Position numbers and translations under genes: made by a program
The notes under the pieces: model-generated
The model's input: the letters and a program-made list of their open reading frames with translations, nothing else
Database searches by the model: none
What the model was told of the DNA's origin: nothing
NCBI GenBank assembly: GCA_031552355.1
Contig: JAVBMO010000141.1
Span: 1-17,694 of the forward strand
Reading direction: 5' to 3'
Source: JAVBMO01 sp031552355
GTDB taxonomy: Bacteria > Bacteroidota > Bacteroidia > Bacteroidales > P3
DNA: 17,694 nucleotides
Shown here: piece after piece, positions 14,999 to 17,694 of the stretch
Layout: each line of letters starts with the position of its first letter
How positions within the stretch are numbered: position 1 is the stretch's first letter

Positions 14999-16294
14999 TT
15001 AGTTTTTAAATACAATATCTTTTCTGTCGGGGCTTATGGAAACCGATTTCACGGGAACGGAAAGGTGTTTTTCCAAAGTGTCCATAAAAGCCTTTACTTT
15101 TTCGGGCAAAGCCTCATAAGATTCAATGCCGGCCAAATCTGTTTTCCAACCTTGGAGTACTTCATAAACGGGTTTCAAGTCCGTTGTATTGTACGAATAA
15201 GGTATTTGGTCGGTTTGTTTTCCGTTGATGGAGTATTGCGTACAAAGATTTATTTGCTCCAAATCATTCAAAACATCTACTTTAGTAACAAACAAATCCG
15301 TAACTCCGTTCAACATAATGGCATATTTCAAAGCGGGAAGGTCAATCCAACCACAACGCCTTGGACGGCCTGTTGTAGAACCGAATTCATTTCCGGCTTT
15401 GCGCAAAGCGTCGCCTGTTTCATCGAACAATTCTGTGGGGAAAGGGCCGCTTCCTACACGTGTGCAGTAAGCCTTGGTAATGCCTATCACCTTACCTATT
15501 TTCGAAGGCGCCACACCCAAACCGGAACAAACGCCTGCCGTAATGGTATTCGACGATGTTACAAAAGGATAGGAACCAAAATCTATATCCAACATAGTGC
15601 CTTGTGCACCTTCTGCCAAAATGGTTTTTCCTTCTGCCAAACAATCGTTGATAAAATATTCGCTATCAATAATATTGAATTTTTTAAGGGTTTCCAAAGA
15701 GGCAAACCAATTTTTTTCGTAGTCGGCAAAAGTAATATCTGCCATCGGGAAATCTTCAATTGAAGAACCCAATGACTGAACTGTTTGCAAATGGCTTTTT
15801 TTCAAAGCTTCGTATTTTTCTTTGAAATTGTCTTCCAAAATATCGCCAACCCTTAATCCTACACGGGCAACTTTGTCTGTGTAAGCAGGCCCAATGCCTT
15901 TCAGCGTGGAACCGATTTTCTGATTTTGCTTGGCTTTTTCGTTGGCAGCATCCAGCAAGCGGTGGCTTGGCAAAATGAAATGCGCCTTTTGCGATACAAA
16001 TAAATTCAAAGTGGCATCGACATCACGTTCGGAAAGGGCTTTTATTTCTTTTTCAAAAATAAGCGGATCTATCAAAACACCGTTGCCAATCAGGTTCTTC
16101 TTTTCCTTGTGGAAAATTCCCGAAGGAATGATATGCAGCACATGTTTGGTTCCGTTGAAAATCAAAGTGTGTCCTGCATTCGGCCCGCCTTGAAAACGGG
16201 CGATAACATCGTAGTGAGGGGTTAAAACATCTACCACTTTCCCTTTCCCTTCGTCGCCCCATTGCAAGCCTAACAAAACGTCAACTTTATTCAT
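14999..16294 (-). CDS. purA: Adenylosuccinate synthetase
   Basis: This enzyme joins IMP and aspartate, using GTP, to give adenylosuccinate, the first committed step to AMP. It shows the N-terminal QWGDEGKGK P-loop-like motif (11-19) with catalytic D14, GGPNAGHT with H42, the GIGPAYTDKVAR signature, the GAQGTMLDIDFGSYPFVTSS block, and the C-terminal GRPRRCGW base-recognition loop. The start at 16294 (MNKVDVLLGLQ, 431 aa) matches the usual start; an ATG at 16309 would add five residues (MKNSV). The length is normal for the family. The leader (16295-16420) has no clear TAnnTTTG element. It heads an operon with the PepSY-like gene. Confidence 0.98.
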   Translation of the reverse strand: MNKVDVLLGLQWGDEGKGKVVDVLTPHYDVIARFQGGPNAGHTLIFNGTKHVLHIIPSGIFHKEKKNLIGNGVLIDPLIFEKEIKALSERDVDATLNLFVSQKAHFILPSHRLLDAANEKAKQNQKIGSTLKGIGPAYTDKVARVGLRVGDILEDNFKEKYEALKKSHLQTVQSLGSSIEDFPMADITFADYEKNWFASLETLKKFNIIDSEYFINDCLAEGKTILAEGAQGTMLDIDFGSYPFVTSSNTITAGVCSGLGVAPSKIGKVIGITKAYCTRVGSGPFPTELFDETGDALRKAGNEFGSTTGRPRRCGWIDLPALKYAIMLNGVTDLFVTKVDVLNDLEQINLCTQYSINGKQTDQIPYSYNTTDLKPVYEVLQGWKTDLAGIESYEALPEKVKAFMDTLEKHLSVPVKSVSISPDRKDIVFKN

Positions 16295-16309
16295 TACACT
16301 GTTTTTCAT

Positions 16310-16660
16310 TTAAGTACATTACATTCCCTGTCAGGTGCTTACCCTCCGGGGTTCTTGAATTTTAATATCCAAAACTTTTGCGAATTTAATAAAAAACTCC
16401 CACATTTCCAGCTTTATTGTGAAATTTTACGCAAAAACTTGTTTTGAAATGATGTTTAAAAGTAATTGTGTTTCAAAAAATATTGTATTAGGCCTGATGC
16501 AGAATGCTTCATTTATCCATTATTATGAGATCTCTGGAAGGGCAGACCCTATCCATACTCCTAATTATCAATATTTATACAAAATATTCGAAATGCTTTT
16601 GTATCAAATTCGAATAATTTAAACAAATTATTGCCGGACATTTATCTACTTACAAATAGA
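16310..16660. other. AT-rich purA upstream region, nothing recognised
   Basis: This is the 5' side of purA. A small GC-rich palindrome (ACCCTCCGGGGT) lies near 16340-16352. A plus-strand frame at 16419-16622 has no homologue I recognise and low-complexity composition, so I do not call it. I see no purine-riboswitch-like fold. Confidence 0.6.
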
Positions 16661-16671
16661 ATAAGGTACAT

Positions 16672-16708
16672 GGTACATGGTAAAAGGTAAAACCTTTTAC
16701 CATGTACC
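16672..16708. terminator. Perfect 17-bp palindromic repeat after sorting-domain relic 1
   Basis: GGTACATGGTAAAAGGT (16672-16688) and its exact complement (16692-16708) surround AAA. A partial second copy of the left arm (16661-16673) can pair with 16700-16712 instead. It lies just past the relic at 16725-16844 on the minus strand, in the place of a terminator, but has no T-run. Confidence 0.6.
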
Positions 16709-16724
16709 TTATATCTTTGGCTAT

Positions 16725-16844
16725 TTTAACCACTTTGATGATGGCATTCCCTAATTTTGTCAAATAGGTTTTACTTGGCAAGTGGCTAACATTGATTTCC
16801 GTTTTTTCGCCGGTGATTGTAAAAATTCTTTCGAATTTTCCATT
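16725..16844 (-). pseudogene. Relic 1 of a T9SS C-terminal sorting domain
   Basis: The minus-strand translation is 40 codons beginning NGKFERIFTITGEKTEIN and containing HLPSKTYLTKLG. It aligns without gaps to the end of the sorting domain at 17428-17694, with 24 of 40 residues identical. There is no gene in front: an in-frame TAA lies four codons upstream (three codons between), and the frame reads through the hairpin to a stop at 16650. It is a stranded 3' end of a former T9SS cargo gene. Confidence 0.75.
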
Positions 16845-16915
16845 AGGACACCTGCTTTATATTCACCGAATAAGCCTTTGATTTATCCACAGAATTTGTA
16901 AATTTCCACAGAGTT

Positions 16916-16957
16916 TTACCACATAGGTATATAGAAAACTATGTACCTATGTGGTAA
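16916..16957. terminator. 19-bp hairpin between relics 1 and 2
   Basis: The arms 16916-16934 and 16939-16957 pair over 19 positions with one T-G wobble around AAAA. It begins 30 nt past the stop of relic 2 on the minus strand, where that gene's terminator would be. There is no T-run. Confidence 0.6.
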
Positions 16958-16987
16958 TGGATCTTCGGTTATCCCATTATTCATCAC

Positions 16988-17133
16988 TTATCGTTTGATG
17001 ACCTTTCTTATCACATCGCCCACTTTCACAAAGTAGGTTCCACTGGGCAGATAGCTAATGTTGATTCCGTTTTTTCGTCGGTAATGGCAAAGGTACCTAC
17101 CAGCTTCCCGTTAAGATCATACAATAGGATGCT
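16988..17133 (-). pseudogene. Relic 2 of a T9SS C-terminal sorting domain, frameshifted
   Basis: The minus strand encodes YDLNGKLVGTFAITDEKTE, then shifts frame, then NISYLPSGTYFVKVGD and ends VIKR followed by TAA at 16988-16990. Positions 17035-17115 are identical to 17475-17556 of the live copy except for one missing T in the run near 17064-17067, and that single deletion breaks the frame. The match is so close that the copying or conversion must be recent. Upstream it joins a repeat element (17134-17162), with no cargo gene. Confidence 0.85.
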
Positions 17134-17162
17134 GTCATTGCGAACCGCAGGTGAAGCGATCC
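17134..17162. repeat. GTCATTGCGA-type palindromic repeat, plus orientation
   Basis: The sequence begins GTCATTGCGAACCGCAGG and ends GAAGCGATCC. It is a variant of the dispersed element GTCATTGCGA-GAAGCAATC seen at 17573-17596, here in the opposite orientation. It abuts the conserved sorting-domain strand of relic 2, at the same position that the other copy occupies in the live domain. Confidence 0.75.
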
Positions 17163-17171
17163 GATTTATTG

Positions 17172-17292
17172 CCGTTGCTTTTAAGCAACGGATTGGTAAG
17201 AGTAAAACATAATGGCTTTAGCCTAACAACTTGAATTTGGCTAAAGCCCCCTGTTTCCTGAATATCTTATTCCGTCAGCTAAAGCATGACGG
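17172..17292. repeat. Cluster of three nested small palindromes
   Basis: Three palindromes lie within 121 bp. CCGTTGCTT/AAGCAACGG (17172-17191) has a 2-nt centre. GGCTTTAGCC (17214-17223) is matched by GGCTAAAGCC (17239-17248). CCGTCA/TGACGG (17272-17292) encloses another CTAAAGC. The shared CTAAAGC core and the GGCAATGAA next to it suggest units of one dispersed intergenic repeat family. No reading frame is supported here. Confidence 0.65.
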
Positions 17293-17303
17293 CAATGAAA
17301 ACC

Positions 17304-17356
17304 CATAAAAAGAAGACCCGTTAGGTTTTGGAAACCTAACGGGTCTTCTTTTTATG
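17304..17356. terminator. Very strong bidirectional terminator hairpin
   Basis: This is a perfect 25-bp inverted repeat (17304-17328 with 17332-17356) with a 3-nt centre, GC-rich at the core (GACCCG) and with A and T runs at the outer ends on both strands. It lies 71 nt after the stop of the T9SS cargo gene on the minus strand and would end that transcript. Confidence 0.8.
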
Positions 17357-17386
17357 ATGAATGACGAATGGACACGCAGCGCCAAA

Positions 17387-17419
17387 CCGTTCATCATTCA
17401 TACATCATAGTTTATCGTT
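17387..17419. repeat. Dispersed 33-nt intergenic repeat, copy B (inverted)
   Basis: This is the reverse complement of 10309-10341 with one mismatch. It lies between the terminator and the stop of the T9SS cargo gene, so it is probably part of its 3' UTR. Confidence 0.75.
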
Positions 17420-17427
17420 AGAAACGT

Positions 17428-17694
17428 TCATCGTTTTGTTATCTTTCTTACTGCATCCCCCACTTTCACCAAATAGGTTCCACTGGGCAGATAGCTAATG
17501 TTGATTTCCGTTTTTTCGTCGGTAATGGCAAAGGTACCTACCAGCTTCCCGTTAAGGTCGAAGATTTCTATAGATTGCTTCGTTCCTCGCAATGACGTGG
17601 CTGTTTGGCTGTTCCACTTTCCACTTTCAATTGTCAGCTGTCCATTAATTACCGGGTTCGGATACACGACAAACTTTGCTTCTTCTGCTTGGGC
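17428..17694 (-). CDS. 3' end of a T9SS cargo protein (type A sorting domain), 5' part outside window
   Basis: The frame is open to the right edge (89 codons, starting AQAEEAKFVVYPNPV), so only the C-terminus is seen; there is no start codon in the window. The features are those of the T9SS type A C-terminal sorting domain: YPNPVINGQLTIE, IEIFDLNGKLVGTFAI, INISYLPSGTYLVKVG, and a basic end, RKITKR. This domain directs secretion through the outer membrane by the Por/Sov machinery and is then removed by the PorU sortase. In the middle, the residues SLRGTKQSI are encoded by a mobile palindromic repeat (17573-17596) inserted in frame. What the protein does cannot be told. Confidence 0.92.
   Translation of the reverse strand, partial: AQAEEAKFVVYPNPVINGQLTIESGKWNSQTATSLRGTKQSIEIFDLNGKLVGTFAITDEKTEINISYLPSGTYLVKVGDAVRKITKR
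17573..17596 (-). repeat. GTCATTGCGA-type palindromic repeat inside the T9SS gene
   Basis: On the minus strand it begins GTCATTGCGAGGAACGAAGC and ends AATC, with ATTGC...GCAAT as outer arms. It is translated in frame as SLRGTKQSI just before the conserved IEIFDLNGK strand of the sorting domain. Confidence 0.8.

Noticed and set aside
15065..15763. 232-codon plus-strand frame opposite purA
   Set aside because: It is entirely antisense to a strongly conserved enzyme, with Cys/Ile/Phe-rich composition typical of an antisense shadow.
16310..16420. Purine riboswitch ahead of purA
   Set aside because: There is a small palindrome, but no three-way-junction layout with conserved loop sequences could be found by eye.
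16419..16622. 67-codon plus-strand frame
   Set aside because: It has no recognisable family, no clear start context and AT-rich low-complexity composition in a repeat-bearing gap, so it is probably chance.
16883..16891. Perfect DnaA-box-like TTATCCACA
   Set aside because: It is a single box inside an intergenic repeat, with no second strong box, no AT-rich unwinding element and no dnaA or dnaN nearby, so it is not an origin.

Overview
The window looks like chromosomal DNA from a Bacteroidetes (Bacteroidota) bacterium, probably Bacteroidales- or Cytophaga-like. The evidence is a type IX secretion (T9SS) C-terminal sorting domain, relaxed lipoprotein and Sec signals, AT-rich intergenic DNA without Shine-Dalgarno motifs, a TAnnTTTG-type promoter, and an OstA-like envelope protein next to housekeeping genes.

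Left part (1-4125, minus strand): two secreted surface proteins. The left-most gene runs off the window edge. It has a signal peptide followed by a domain that resembles a cohesin/CBM-type beta-sandwich. Upstream of it lies a 1076-residue mosaic protein with FIVAR, Ig-like, DUF11-like and carboxypeptidase-regulatory-like segments, ending in a two-loop EF-hand (dockerin-like) domain. An 884-bp gene-free stretch follows (4126-5009). It holds tandem repeats and two hairpins and ends with the aroK promoter.

Middle (5010-9037, plus strand): shikimate kinase (aroK), then a translationally coupled pair of unknown function, a putative TIM-barrel lipoprotein and an exported alpha-solenoid protein. Their reading frames overlap by 38 nt.

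Right housekeeping block (9048-16294, minus strand): reading from the right, purA and a tandem PepSY-like periplasmic protein (5 nt apart), a strong terminator, then an OstA/LptA-like protein, grpE, dnaJ and an M16 zinc protease. This joins purine synthesis, envelope biogenesis, the Hsp70 co-chaperones and a peptidase.

Right edge (16295-17694): about 1.1 kb of intergenic repeats and then the 3' end of a T9SS cargo gene that continues off the window. The region carries three successive copies of the end of a T9SS sorting domain, one live and two broken. Each is followed by its own hairpin. Small mobile palindromic repeats sit at the same position in two of the copies. This array of sorting-domain relics, together with the cohesin-like/dockerin-like pair on the left, is the least ordinary content of the window.
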